From Raphanus sativus (Eukaryota; Streptophyta; Magnoliopsida; Brassicales; Brassicaceae): a stretch of DNA of 64,000 nucleotides. Below, one piece after another: positions 33,340 to 46,180 of the stretch. Location: NCBI RefSeq assembly GCF_000801105.2, contig NW_026615393.1:1-64000 (forward strand), read 5' to 3'. The translations under genes and the position numbers were made by a program. Position 1 is the stretch's first letter, and each line of letters begins with the position of its first letter. The notes under the pieces are model-generated. The model made no database searches, was not told the origin of the DNA, and was given only the letters and a program-made list of their open reading frames with translations.

Positions 33340-33470
33340 AAAATGGAATTTCTATAATATACAAAGGCCCATTAAAAGCCCATAAAGACCATATGCTTAT
33401 ATTGTTGTAAAAAAAGCCCATAAAGAAACGTCTAATCACACGATTAGCACAACACTCTCTTCCGTTGACT
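33340..33470 (+). promoter_or_regulatory. Presumed core promoter region of RDR6
   Basis: Contains 'tataatata' near 33352 and three GCCCA-type motifs ('aaaggcccatta', 'aaaagcccataaag' twice, 33364-33425), which in plants often act as site II/TCP elements of broadly expressed genes. The transcription start is not determinable from sequence alone; CT-rich sequence near 33452-33465 is a candidate. Confidence 0.4.
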
Positions 33471-34088
33471 GGTAGAAGACGATGGTTGATGGTTTTTAGC
33501 TATGGCGGTTCCACTGTACTAATCGCTCACTCTCCTATTATCCTTTTCTTCTCCGCATTGCTTCCATGTCTCTCCCGATCTCACTGCCAACCTTGAGATC
33601 GAAGATATCACTTTGTAAGTCCCCAGGTTCTCTTTGTACTGTTGTATAATTCTGTACGGTCGTTAGGGTTATCTTCATAATTAAATCATCAGTATCGTCT
33701 CTCAGTTTGATGTTTCTTCTCATTTGAACTTCTAAGGGAGCAGCGAATTAGGGTTTTGAACGCCATGATTGATATGTTCTTTGTCTGATCATTGGTTGAT
33801 GATGTGAACTTGAACAGTTACTTATTAAGTATCTGAGATGTATCTTAAGAGTTTTTTGTGTTCGTTCAGTGACTCAGTGCATTATTTATTCCTCATTACC
33901 ATAAACAATCAAAGGTGCTTATGGAGTCAGTTTCTTATGATGATCTCACCTGCTTTGTTGTTTATGCATGATTCTAATTACATCTACTTATTTTCATGGT
34001 GTTTTGTAGTCATTGTTTATTTTGTTGATCTGATTACTGAGACTCGGAACGATTATCTTATATTTGTTCTTTTTTGTTTCTCAGGAGA
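33465..34088 (+). other. RDR6 5' leader with intron
   Basis: A donor 'cactttg taagt' (GT at 33615) and a strong acceptor 'ttttgtttctcag' ending at 34084 bound a ~470-bp intron, leaving only four leader bases before the start ATG at 34089. The upstream ATG at 34074 in the same frame lies inside the polypyrimidine tract and is not used if this intron is spliced. Confidence 0.6.
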
Positions 34089-37000
34089 ATGGGGTCAGAA
34101 GGAAACATCAAGAACACGGTTGTGACACAAGTAAGCGTTGGTGGGTTTGGGGATAAAACAACTGCAAAAGAGCTTACAGATTACCTTGAAGAAGAAGTAG
34201 GACTCGTTTGGCGATGCAGATTAAAAACTTCTTGGACTCCTCCTGGTTCTTATCCTAATTTCGACATCACTGACACTTCAAACATCCCCACGTTTGATGG
34301 TTACAAGAGAGTGGAGCCTCATGCCTTTGTCCATTTCGCGGTTCCTGAGTCAGCAGGTCGTGCAATGGATGCTGCGGGGCAATCCAAGCTCATCCTCGAT
34401 GGCCAGCCTTTGAAAGTCAGCTTGGGGCCTAAGAACCCGTACACGCTTAACCAGAGAAGAAGAACGACAACACCTTATAAGCTGACTGGTGTTTCGATTG
34501 AGATTGGGACCTTGGTTGCCCGCGATGAGTTTCTTGTTTCTTGGAGAGCTGAAGGGGTTGATTTCCTCGTAGACCCTTTTGACAACACTTGCAGATTTTG
34601 CTTCACAAAGAGCACTGCCTTCTCTTTGAAGGACACAATGATGTACGCTGTGATCAACTGTGATTATAAGTTGGAGCTATTGGTGAGAGACATACGAACA
34701 GTCAGGCAGTATAGAACTCTTGATGGCTATGTGCTACTCTTGCAGCTGGCTTCATCACCCCGTGTCTGGTACAGAACAGCCGATGATGATATCTATGAAA
34801 CTGTTCCCGTCGATCTCTTGGATGATGATGACCCTTGGATCCGTACCACTGATTTTACCCAGGCTGGGGCAATTGGCCGATGCCTTACATATCGAGTGCT
34901 CATATCTCCTCGGCATGAGAAGAAAATGAATACAGCCTTGGACTATCTAAGGGCGCGGAGAGTGCATGAGGAGCGTGTGAGGTGGCCTCCCAGGATTCGT
35001 GATGAGCCCTGTTTTGGGGAGCCTATTACAGATCATTTCTTCTGCATTCACCACAGGGAAGGAATCTCCTTTGAGATCATGTTCCTAGTAAATGCAGTGC
35101 TGCACAGAGGGGTTTTTAACCAGTTTCAGTTGACTGAGCGCTTCTTTGATCTTCTCAGAAACCAACCCAAGGATGTCAATATAGCTACCCTCAAGCATCT
35201 CTGTACCTATAAACGACCCGTTTTTGATGCGTACAAGAGGCTGAAGCTTGTTCAGGAATGGATTCAGAATAATCCAAAGCTTTTAGGGAGTCATGTACAG
35301 TCAGATGATATCTCTGAGATCAGAAGGCTAGCGATTACTCCAACCAGAGCTTATTGCCTGCCCCCAGAAGTTGAGCTCTCCAACAGGGTACTCAGAAAAT
35401 ACAAAGCTTTGTCTGATAGATTTTTGCGAGTAACTTTCATGGACGAAAGCATGCAGACTATGAACTCAAATGTTCTTTCGTACTTTGTTGCTCCGATTGT
35501 GAAGGATCTTACCTCAAGCTCCTTCTCTCAGAAGACCCACGTTTTCAAAAGAGTAAAGACCATACTAACCGATGGGTTTAAACTATGTGGTAGAAAATAC
35601 AGTTTTCTAGCATTCTCGGCTAATCAACTCAGAGACCGCTCTGCATGGTTTTTCGCTGAAGACGGGAAAACAAGAGTGTCAGATATAAAGACATGGATGG
35701 GGAAGTTTAAAGACAAGAATGTAGCAAAGTGTGCTGCTAGGATGGGCTTGTGCTTCTCCTCCACATACGCCACTGTAGATGTCATGCCTCACGAGGTTGA
35801 CACCGAGCTTCCAGAAATCGAGAGAAATGGGTATACTTTCTCTGATGGAATTGGTACAATCACACCTGACCTCGCTTTAGAGATAATGGAGAAACTTCAG
35901 TTGGATTCGCACTGCAGCCCTTGTGCTTATCAGATACGGTACGCCGGTTTCAAAGGAGTTGTTGCTCGTTGGCCATCAAAAGATGATGGAATCCGGTTAG
36001 CCCTTCGACACAGTATGGATAAGTTCCATTCTAAGCACACAATCTTGGAGATCTGTTCATGGACCAGGTTTCAACCTGGGTTCTTAAACCGGCAGATTAT
36101 CACCCTCCTGTCTGTGCTAGGTGTTCCTGATGAAATATTCTGGGATATGCAGGAAACTATGCTCTACAAACTGAACCGCATCCTTGATGACACCGATGTC
36201 GCATTTGAAGTTCTGACAGCTTCATGTGCTGAACAGGGAAATACTGCAGCTATCATGCTGAGTGCAGGATTCAAACCAAAAACTGAGCCACACCTACGCG
36301 GGATGTTGTCTTCAGTCAGGATTGCACAACTCTGGGGTCTCAGAGAAAAATCTCGAATTTTTGTTACTTCGGGAAGGTGGCTAATGGGTTGCCTAGACGA
36401 AGCAGGGATACTTGAAGAGGGCCAATGCTTTATCCAAGTCTCAAAACCGTCTATAGAAAACTGTTTCTCCAAACATGGGTCTCGTTTTAAGGAGACGAAG
36501 ACAGATTTTCAAGTAGTGAAAGGTTATGTAGCCGTTGCTAAGAATCCTTGTCTTCACCCAGGGGATGTAAGGATTCTAGAAGCTGTTGATGTACCCGAGC
36601 TGCATGACATGTATGACTGCCTACTTTTCCCTCAGAAAGGCGAGAGGCCTCATACAAACGAAGCTTCTGGCAGTGACCTTGATGGTGACCTGTACTTCGT
36701 GGCTTGGGATCAGAGACTCATCCCTCCCAGCAAAAAAAGCTTTCCCGCCATGCAATATACTGCAGCTGAAGAAACGAGTAAGGGTCGCGCTGTCAACCAC
36801 CAGGTCAATATCTACTTTTGCCCTCTACTTTTTTTTTTCCGGTTGGCTTAAGATGATGACGCTTAAGATAAATAGATGATTCCAGTATAACTCTTATGAT
36901 ATTTCTGAAAGTGCTGGATGCTTTGTTTTTGCATGCTTGTAGTAGTGATTAACTGATTATATATGCTTGCTTCTGAGTTTATTGATTGCATGGTATAGGT

Positions 37001-38063
37001 TATTAGCATCATATTGAGTTCATTCTGCAGGAGCTTCGTTGCTCCTTATTTTTAGTTATTATCTATTGCAATAATATCATGATTCTAGCATCTGCTTATC
37101 TAGTAATCATTTCTTTGTTTTACTTTCTTTTCTACGCGCTTGCAAAACAAGTATTGGGTAATCGGTGGTTTTTTGTTACAGGATATAATAGAATTCTTTG
37201 TCAAAAACATGGCGAATGAGCATTTGGGTACAATATGCAATGCACACGTCGTTCATGCTGATAGAAGTGAGTATGGAGCCATGGACGAAGAATGTTTGCT
37301 ACTGGCAGAGCTAGCTGCCACAGCAGTCGATTTCCCAAAGACAGGGAAGCTGGTGACAATGCCTTTCCACCTGAAACCCAAACTCTACCCTGATTTCATG
37401 GGGAAAGAAGAGTACCAGACTTACAGGTCGAAGAAGATCTTGGGACGGCTTTACAGACGGGTAAAAGAGGTTTACGACGAAGATGCAGAAGCTTCCTCAG
37501 AAGAAAACTCTGACCCGAGTGACATCCCTTATGACACTGATCTCGAAATACCAGGATTTGAAGATTTCATCCCTGAGGCATGGGGTCACAAATGTTGTTA
37601 CGACGGGCAGCTCATTGGTCTTCTCGGGCAATACAAGGTGCAAAAAGAGGAAGAGATTGTGACGGGTCACATCTGGTCCATGCCTAAGTACACAAGTAAG
37701 AAACAAGGCGAACTGAAAGAAAGACTGAAGCATTCTTATAACTCCCTGAAGAAGGAGCTGAGAAAAGTATTCGAGGAAACAAAACCGGAGCAAGAGAGTC
37801 TCAGCGAAGAGGAAAAGAACGTCATGTATGAGAAAAAGGCTTCAGCTTGGTACCATGTCACATACCATCCCGAGTGGGTGAAGAAGTCTACAGAGCTGCA
37901 AGAACCTGATGAGTCGTCTGGTCATGGAGTGATGCTGAGCTTTGCTTGGATTGCAGCTGACTATCTTGCAAGGATTAAAGTCCGGTCAGGGGAAATGGGA
38001 AAGAAAATGGACTCGGCCAAGCCTGTTGATGCTTTGGCTAAGTATCTGTCTCAACGTCTCTAA
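34089..38063 (+). CDS. RDR6: RNA-dependent RNA polymerase 6 (SGS2/SDE1)
   Basis: Two coding exons, 34089-36803 and 37182-38063, joined in phase 0 across a 378-bp GT-AG intron (VNHQ|DIIEF). The product is 1,198 aa, matching the ~1,196 aa of Arabidopsis RDR6, whose sequence it closely follows (MGSEGNIKNTVVTQVSVGGF at the start, ...AKYLSQRL at the end). An RRM-like N-terminal part (about 10-110) precedes the polymerase domain. The catalytic DLDGD is at residues 863-867, with the flanking CLHPGDVRILEAVDVPEL block intact. RDR6 works with SGS3 in cytoplasmic bodies to copy cleaved or aberrant RNAs into dsRNA for DCL4. This yields trans-acting and phased siRNAs and supports transgene and virus silencing. 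No lesion seen. Confidence 0.97.
36804..37181 (+). other. RDR6 coding intron
   Basis: The donor CAG|GTCAATATC departs from the GTAAGT consensus; the acceptor is 'ttttttgttacag'. Retention would add 15 codons and a stop 38 residues after the DLDGD motif. Confidence 0.85.
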
Positions 38064-38240
38064 AATTTTAACGTTCGGAGCCGTAAGGCCACTCTGCCAT
38101 GTATCTGTGGAAATTCACAGATGCACTTCAATTTTTACTATCTAGCTAGTTTGGATGTGCTTTGTGTTTGTGAAAACTCTCCGTGTGTGTGTGATGAGGG
38201 AAACAAAATTGCTTGCCGTTTACCATCTAATGGCTTTCTT
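38064..38240 (+). other. RDR6 3' untranslated region
   Basis: Follows the TAA at 38061-38063. Homology to window base 1 begins at 38238, so the tandem repeat is entered within or just after this region. The AT-rich sequence 38240-39070 repeats 1-830. Confidence 0.6.
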
Positions 38241-39094
38241 TGCTTGTGGTTATGTATTCGAAACTATTTTATGTTGTGGAAAGAAAGTGACTTGGCGCTT
38301 GCTTAAAGAATATGCTCTTTTCAGCTTCATAGATAAAGTATACATTGGTTTAGTAAGAAAAAAAAATCAAATGCAAATCCATTTTATTTAAAAAATGGGA
38401 AATAGATGAAGTGCTATTTCTCTATTTTTCAAAATAATAAAATTTTCACACATATTAATAAAATATAATTGTTCAATTTTTTCTAATTTCAGTTATAAAT
38501 GTATATTTTTGTAATTGTCTATCTTATGATTCTAAACCAATTAAGAATTCAATCAATTTTTTAAAAAAATTACAATCATTCATTATTAGTTGGGAAAATA
38601 TGCATAGAGAATATAAAAATGTATTTTTTTAAAACAAGTATTTTTTGTAGAACATGAAACTTTTGGATGGACACAGTATTTTTTAAGATAAATATATAAA
38701 ATGAATTTTTAAACTGTTAAATTCTTTTACCAAAAACAGTTTTGATATTTATCTATCTATCGATACTATTAAGTGATTTTGCTTATTTCACTATTTTAGA
38801 CAAGTTTGTTTATCTATCATGTTTTTAATAATTTTGACTAGTAAATCATTAATTAAAATTATACTATTATTTGGAACTTTATTAAATAAGTAGATCTTGT
38901 TTATTTGTCATGTTAATCACAATTTTAGGTGATTCTTACTTATTTTTCATGTTCTTAATGATTTTAACTTATGAGTCATTAATTATATTTATACTATTAT
39001 CTGAAATTTTATTAAATAAGTAGATATAAGAAGTATGTTAGAAATCTAAATATTTTTCTCCACCCAAAAAAAAGAGAATTAAGGAATAACAACT

Positions 39095-39196
39095 ATGAAA
39101 ATAAGGGTTTCCGTTCGTAAAATTTGTGAAAAGTGTCGGCTAATCCGTAGGAGGGGACGAATTATAGTAATTTGTTCCAACCCGAGGCATAAACAA
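39095..39196 (+). pseudogene. rpl36: Plastid rpl36 fragment, copy B
   Basis: Same 34 codons and same 94-codon extended frame as at 856; the NUPT runs about 39069-39800. Identical to copy A over this stretch. Confidence 0.88.
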
Positions 39197-39641
39197 AGCT
39201 TTTTGACCCCATATTGTAGGGTGGATCTCGAAAGATATGAAAGATCTCCCTCCAAACCGTACATACGACTTTTATCGAATACGGCTTTCCACAGAATTCT
39301 ATATGTTTCTATGAAATCGAGTATGGAATTCTGTTTACTCACTTTTAAATTGAGTATCCGTTTCCCTCTTTTTTTCTGAAAATCGAGATGGAAATAAAAA
39401 AAAAATCGAATTTAGATTTTTTCAAAATAAAAAAAGAGGATCATTAAAAAAATTACATTTGTAATGATGATATTACGTTATTTTAAAATAAATCAAAATA
39501 AAATTGATCTTTGATTCTAATTAAAAAAAGACATACACAAATTTAGAAGAGATAAGATGAAATAAAAAAAATAACTGAAGTTATAATAGAGTTATTTTTT
39601 TATGTATTATTTTTTCTTATTAATTTCTTAAAGTAAAGGAA

Positions 39642-39797
39642 ATGGAAAAATCGTGGTTCAATTTGATGTTTTCTAATGGAGAATTGAAATACAGAGGCGA
39701 GCTAAGTAAAGCAATGGAAATTCTACAAGAGTCATTCGTTCTTTTTTCTCTGACAGATGGTCAGAACTTCATCTGGGTTCGAATCCTACTAAGAGGT
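39642..39797 (+). pseudogene. Joined plastid accD and ycf2 fragments, copy B
   Basis: accD start at 39642-39716 fused to a ycf2 piece at 39715-39797, with the same junction as in copy A, showing that the mosaic predates the duplication. Confidence 0.83.
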
Positions 39798-40088
39798 TAG
39801 ATTGCTGAAAAAGAAGTTTATTCAAAAATTCAAGATCTAAAAAATTAACTAATTCACAATTTTGAAATTTAACGAGTTTTTAATTCTCGAATATTCAACT
39901 GATTAATTAATTCTTTATATTATATTGTTATAGGATATGTAATTTAATATACATCAATAAATTTGTAAAATGTTTTAATTAGTGTAAAGTCCATTATATG
40001 TAAATACTATATACTTTTTATTTATGATTTGATTATTTTTTCAGTCATTCTCAAAGAAAAGCTATATATATATATATATATATAGCTA

Positions 40089-40126
<38 letters not shown>

Positions 40127-41415
40127 ATGAATTGGACGTCATTGTATTAATTAAATTTTTTAAATTTCATAATTCTCAAACAAATAATAAATGAACTAAA
40201 TTCCATCTATGCCCATCAGATTAATATTGTCTATTATAAGTATACCATGTAATGCATTTTTAGCACATCTATAAATAACTAAACAGAAGTAAGAGTTATA
40301 CTAAAAATATTTTACTTGAGCTAATCTATGAAATGATATTTTATAAAATATTTGGCTTAGTGGTTAATGTGTATAAGTTTATTTTAAATATCTAATTTAT
40401 GGTTTGTTATAGTAAAATAATATTATATATGATTGCAATTTACATGATTTTCATGAGAACATATAAGACAAAAAAAGTCATTTATATCCTAATTTTTTTT
40501 TCAAATGTGTTTTGATTAGAAACCTAACTTTATAGTGTTAGATATATTTTAAGTAATATAAAAATAAATAAATGTAACGATTTCTTGAGAATATTTGATT
40601 TCTTATATCATATTTCAGAATGTTTTAAAATTAATCTTATATTGTTGATTAAACTAAACTATACCTAATAATTAATATAGCTTAAAATCTCAAAATATGT
40701 AAATTTATATCATCCAAGTGATATAACAAAATATTTTTAAATTTAAATATTAGAAATATATCACAACTCATATACGGTAGTCTATTTGAAAAGACTCATA
40801 TGATAGTTTCTATTTTTATTTTATTTTTCTCATAATTATGAGATACATGTATTAAAACGATTAATACAATGCAAAACATTTAATTTTATTCTTTCATTAT
40901 TAACCAATCAAAAGTTTCTATCGATTACAACAAAATTTAGTTTTTCAAAATTATTATAAATTTTAAATATATTCAAAATTTATTTACCGCAAGTAATATT
41001 TAAATATCAAAAGTTAATAATATATTCAAAAGTTATTCCGCGATATCGTAAGAAGTCATCCAGTATCAAATATTTTAAATATCAAAAGATTTAAGAGGTT
41101 CTAGAATAGATTTTACATGTATATATATTTGTTTTAGTTATCATATTTGTATATATTCATTTTCTAATACATAATTTACAAAAAAAATTAAAAAAAAATT
41201 GTAAAGAAAAACTAAGTAAAATTTTAGTACAACATTGGTAAATTTTTAGTAAAACTTTAGAAACTTTTAGTATAAATTTAGAATTTTTTTTATTCAAAAG
41301 ATTTCATTACTAAAATACAGATCAGTTAATTTAAATAAAATATTTTATTCTGAAAAAATAATATTTCCTACTTGAAACAAATAAACAGTCATTTAATTTT
41401 TATCAATCATTATTA

Positions 41416-42102
41416 TTACGGAAATCGTCTCGCCCGAATTTCCGTTTGGCCGTCATTTTGCACGGAAATCGTCTCGCCCGAATTTTGCACAAAACTCGTC
41501 TCGCCCGAATTTTGCACGGACAACACATACATCATCTTCATAGATATCGTAGATCGGATCACCATAAATCTCTCGATAGATCTCATGGTTCTCTTCTCTC
41601 TCAACAAAAAGACTTTCGTCCAGGATATAATAGATGCTAATACTCACCATGACATCCAGAATCGTCTTCGATTAAGAAATCAAAGAAACGCGGCTCTGAT
41701 ACCAACTGATGCAGCGGACGATAGGGTGAACGGTCGATCAAAGAACTTTTAGGGTTCTAGAGACCTGTTCTTGGATCAATCAAGAGTTTCTTTCGATAGC
41801 GTCTTGAGACCAACTTCTTGTATTGATAAATTTAATCAAATCAATAACAAAGCAACTCAAAGAAGATGAATTTAATCAAATCTCTTTCAAGGTATAAAGC
41901 AAAATCTCGTTTATTAATTATCAAAGTCTGAATACATCTTTAGGCTTGAATGCCTATTTATAATAAATCCTTAAATCTAGAAAATCATAATCTTAACTAA
42001 AATAGAAAAACCATTAAAATATAGAACATACAAATAAAAGGTAATTATCTAATTCAATATATTTAACAAAATAAATAATAAGATATTTGGAAATAATCCA
42101 AA
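41416..42102 (-). mobile_element. Decayed LTR retrotransposon remnant, copy B
   Basis: Counterpart of 3172-3858. Primer site TGGTATCAGAGCC (minus) at 41692-41704, candidate LTR to its right, 'tcgtctcgcccgaattt' tandem units at 41429-41519. Confidence 0.6.
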
Positions 42103-42104
42103 TA

Positions 42105-42288
42105 CAGTATAACCTCTTTAAATTAATAATCGATAGATTAATATTTCTATAAATTAATATAATTTTATAGTTCCAAATTGAGTTTTTGGTTCAATTAGTA
42201 TCTCGATAAATTAATAATCTCTATAAATTAATAAAAAAATATAGTTTTGGTGTAGTTCCAACATTATTAATTTATAGAGGTTTGACTG
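42105..42288. mobile_element. Emigrant-like MITE, copy B
   Basis: 184 bp with the same ends and TA flanks as 3861-4044. The ~21-bp minisatellite follows at about 42371-42458. Confidence 0.85.
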
Positions 42289-42671
42289 TACTTATCTGCA
42301 TCAAAATGTCACAAAACAAAAAAAAAATAGATTTTATGTCGAAACCAATAAGATTTTACAGATAGTTTATATTGGATCCGAATCGATTTTATTGGATTCG
42401 GGTCGATTTTGTTGGATTCGGTCGATTTTATTGGATCCGGGTCTATTCGGATCAGTTTTTTTCGGTTTCGATTTTTTTGTGTAGAATAATTTTCGACCCA
42501 ACAAATATTCGACCCAACAAATACTTGTACACTTTCGGTTTGGTTTTGGATCGAATATTTTCAGGTCAGTTCCGATTAAAGTTTTTGAATCCGGCTAAAA
42601 TGCCTAGACCTAAACTGCTAAACCTGATTATAACAAATCTTGAATAAAAAAATATGATTTTGCACAAAAAA

Positions 42672-43002
42672 GAAAAATTCCTTAAAAATACACAGACTAC
42701 ATTTTCTTTGCTGAAAAAATACACGAACTTTTTAGGCTTTCCAAAAAATACACAGACTAATTTTGGTTGTCCATAAAATACATAAACTTTTGAATCAGAG
42801 TTAACATCTTCTAACGGTGTCTTAACAGAACGTTAATCAGAGTTAACGTCGTTAAAATCGAGGTGTGAAACCTCCAAAATTCAAAAGTTCATGTATTTTA
42901 TGGACAACCAAAATTAATCTGTGTATTTTTTGGGAAACCTAAAAAGTTCGTGTATTTTTTCAGCAAATAAAATTCAGTCTGTGTATTTTTAAGGAATTTT
43001 TC
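42672..43002. mobile_element. Foldback MITE, copy B
   Basis: Counterpart of 4426-4755, one base longer through a T-run. Confidence 0.75.
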
Positions 43003-43010
43003 CTTATCTA

Positions 43011-43253
43011 TTAGAATCTTTGGATTTCCTTCGGTGTCAGTGTTTTGAAATGAAGAACTTCCACATGTAATCGGTTGTAAGAAAGATCCAGACTCCTAAT
43101 CAGTTCCACCTTGGTGAGTTCATAGGGAATGGTACTAGTAATCAGGTTAGAGGAAAGATCCAGTGTATCCAATAAAGTAACATCTGTAAACCATCTACGA
43201 ACCCGATATATTCGATTTGACCTTCCACGTTTGTTATAAGTTATAACGCACAA
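43011..43253 (-). pseudogene. LRR protein gene fragment, copy B
   Basis: Same two LRR units as at 4764-5006 and the same protein translation; no additional coding context. Confidence 0.65.
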
Positions 43254-43270
43254 TTTACACTAATAATTTC

Positions 43271-43945
43271 TAGGGCTGGGTAAAAACTCCGAACCCGAAA
43301 AACTGAACCGAACCCGATCCAAAAAAGTAGCACCGAACCCGAACCGAAATTGATTAAATATCCGAACGGGTTCAAAATTTCGGTATTTAAAGAACCGAAA
43401 CCGAATCCGATCCGAACCGAAATATTTTGGATACCCGAATGTATCCGAAATAAATTTAAATACTTAAATATACATTATTTTTATATATAATGTATATTAA
43501 ATATTAAAAATATATAAGATACCTTTAAGTTTTCCAAAATACTCGGAAAATATATGCAAATAGTCAAAAGTAAATGTTTGAAATAACTAAAGTATACTGA
43601 AAACACCAAAATAGTTAAATATCTATTGATTTTTTATCCAAATATTCAAAGAAAACCAATTTATATGTTAAATTAAGGTATTTTGACATATATGTTATGA
43701 AAATCTATATGTAATATATTATATTTCTTATAGATTTTGAAAATTTAAAGTATATAATGAATTTTGAAAATTTAAAAACATTTTAAATGGGTTATCCGAA
43801 CCCGAGCCGAACCCGCAAAGATCCGAACCGAACCCGAACCGAAATTTAGAAATATCCGAATGGGGCTAAAATTTTTGAACCCGAAAACCCGAAACCCGAA
43901 TGGACTGAACCGAAACCCGAATGGCTACCCGAACGCCGAGCCCTA
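43271..43945. mobile_element. Non-autonomous hAT element, copy B
   Basis: Same ends and ATAATTTC target duplication (43263-43270 and 43946-43953) as in copy A. Confidence 0.88.
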
Positions 43946-44409
43946 ATAATTTCTTTAGAGACATGACCAGATAACATAAACTTCATCCTCCTTTTATTAG
44001 CCAAAAAGCTTGCTTGACTCATGGCAACCGTTGCCTGAATATCTACAAAGTGAAACCATCATTTCATTTATTAAATATGATCTTTTATTCTAAAGTTTTC
44101 ACCTTCAATATGTAAAGAAATCATTACTAGAATCAGAGTTAGATATCTAGAGTTGATTGCTTAACAAATTAGTGTGGTGAGCTTACAATAACTTATCGAA
44201 ATGCAACCGCAAATTTGATCAATTTTTTATGACAGAAACAAAATATAATATTTAGTTTTATATGATATTTTATAATTTTGTGAAAACTGGAGATTTTTTT
44301 TTCAAAATACAAAGGTTTTACTTATTATGATCTACTTATTAAATACAAAATTTAAATTTAACATTATCACTTCCCAAATCAGAAAATATATACTATATTT
44401 GATAAGTGA

Positions 44410-46180
44410 ATATGCTAATTTGTCATTTCCCCATAATTTTATATTTAATCTATTTTATGTTTAATTATTAATTTTAGTAGATAATTTTAATGATTTAGCT
44501 CTATTTTTTTTTTGATGACCCTAGTATCTGGGTCTCCCCAAAGGACTCCCGACTAGCAACCAGGATCGTCTACCAGAAATATGGACTTTTCCCTCCGGGA
44601 AACCCGCCGAAGACATCAGACTGGTGATCACCCCATGTTAGTTCACCAGTGGCTGAGATTCGAATAGTTTTATGCTTAATTATTAATTTTAGTAAATAAT
44701 TTTAATGATTTAGCTGTAATTTATCGTTATCTTAGGAATAACTAAAAATTATTTGAGAACTGAATTTACTGATTTGTCATTCTCCCCATAATTTTAGATT
44801 TAATCTATTTTATGCTTAATTATTAATTTTAGTAAATAATTTTAATGGTTAAGCTGTAATTTATTTACGTAATAAAAGAATATTTTATTAAATTGAAAAA
44901 TTGACGAATATAAAAAATTAATATTTAATTAATTATTAAATATTTCAAAAGCATTAATATACAATTATTTGAGAGATAATTTTGGTGATGTGTAAATTGT
45001 TAATCATAATAAATAATTTTAATTATTTAGCTGTAATTAGTCATTATCTTGAGAATAATTAAAAAATCTAACGATAATATTATAGTAAAATTTATATTAT
45101 TATATTTACCATATTAATATTAAAAAATTAAATAAATAAGTATATATATATATATATCACATAAGATAGAGCGTTTAAAGTCTTTATTAGTCTTAATAAA
45201 TAATTATATTTTATTTTTAATATATAATTGACTATAAATTAAAAAAACATTTATTAATTTTATAATCACCATTATCTAAAAAGTTTTTGAATTCTGTTAT
45301 CAAAAAATATTTTAAATTATAATATTTTATAAATAAATATAAATTTATATATATTATGTATATATGAATGTTTTTAAATAAAAGAATTATCATATATAAA
45401 AAAATTATTATTTAATTAATTATTAAATATTTCAAAAGCATGAAAATACTATTATTTGAGAAGTAAATTTGATGATTTATCATCCTCCCCATAATTTGAG
45501 GTTTAATCATATATTGTGGTTAATTATTAATCTTAATAAAAAAATTTAGTGATTTAGCTGTAATTTATCATTATCTTGAGAATAATTAAAAAAATCTAAC
45601 GATAATTTCATTGTAAATTTAGATTATATTTACTTTAGTATTCTTAAAAAATTATATATATGTACATAAGATAGAATGAGTCATTTATCTTTTACGATAA
45701 TTTTTTTAGGACAATGAAAATCACTTATCATGATAATTTTTGAAAATATTGGCTCTCACATTTAAAATTTTTGTGATAATTTTTGTGATAGTCAGTTCAA
45801 AATTATTTATACTATTATTTGCGAAATAATTTGTTTGTTCTCACATTTAAATTTAGAGCTTTAATTTTTTTTAATTACTGTTAATAGATAACTGTATTAT
45901 ATTTGATAATATATAATTACTCATAAATTAAAAAAGAATTTCGTTAATTTATAGTCATCATTATCTTAAACTTTTGTGTATTATTTTATCCAAAATATTT
46001 TACATTATAATATTTTAAAAATAAATATAAATCTCTATATATAGTTTTATGTACATATGAATGTTTCAAAATTATTTTACGTAATAAAAGATAGTTTAGT
46101 AACATAAAAGTTATCATGTATAAAAATTAATATTTAATTAATTATTAAATATTTCAAAAACATGACAATGATTTATTCTA
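44410..46180. repeat. Field of diverged AT-rich repeats, copy B, with 311-bp deletion
   Basis: Counterpart of 6170-8240. At about 44857-44866 'ctgtaatttat' jumps to 'ttacgtaataaaaga', removing copy A 6617-6927 between two 'atttat' motifs. Confidence 0.75.
44503..44665 (-). mobile_element. SINE-like element, copy B
   Basis: Counterpart of 6257-6416, with a longer poly-A (T-run on the plus strand). Confidence 0.55.

Noticed and set aside
34074..34088. Upstream in-frame ATG as the RDR6 start
   Set aside because: It lies in the pyrimidine tract before a strong acceptor at 34084. The ATG at 34089 gives the MGSEG start shared with Arabidopsis RDR6.
34089..38063. Assignment of the polymerase as RDR1 or RDR2
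   Set aside because: The length (1,198 aa), the MGSEG N-terminus and the whole sequence follow RDR6; RDR1 is about 1,107 aa with a different N-terminus.
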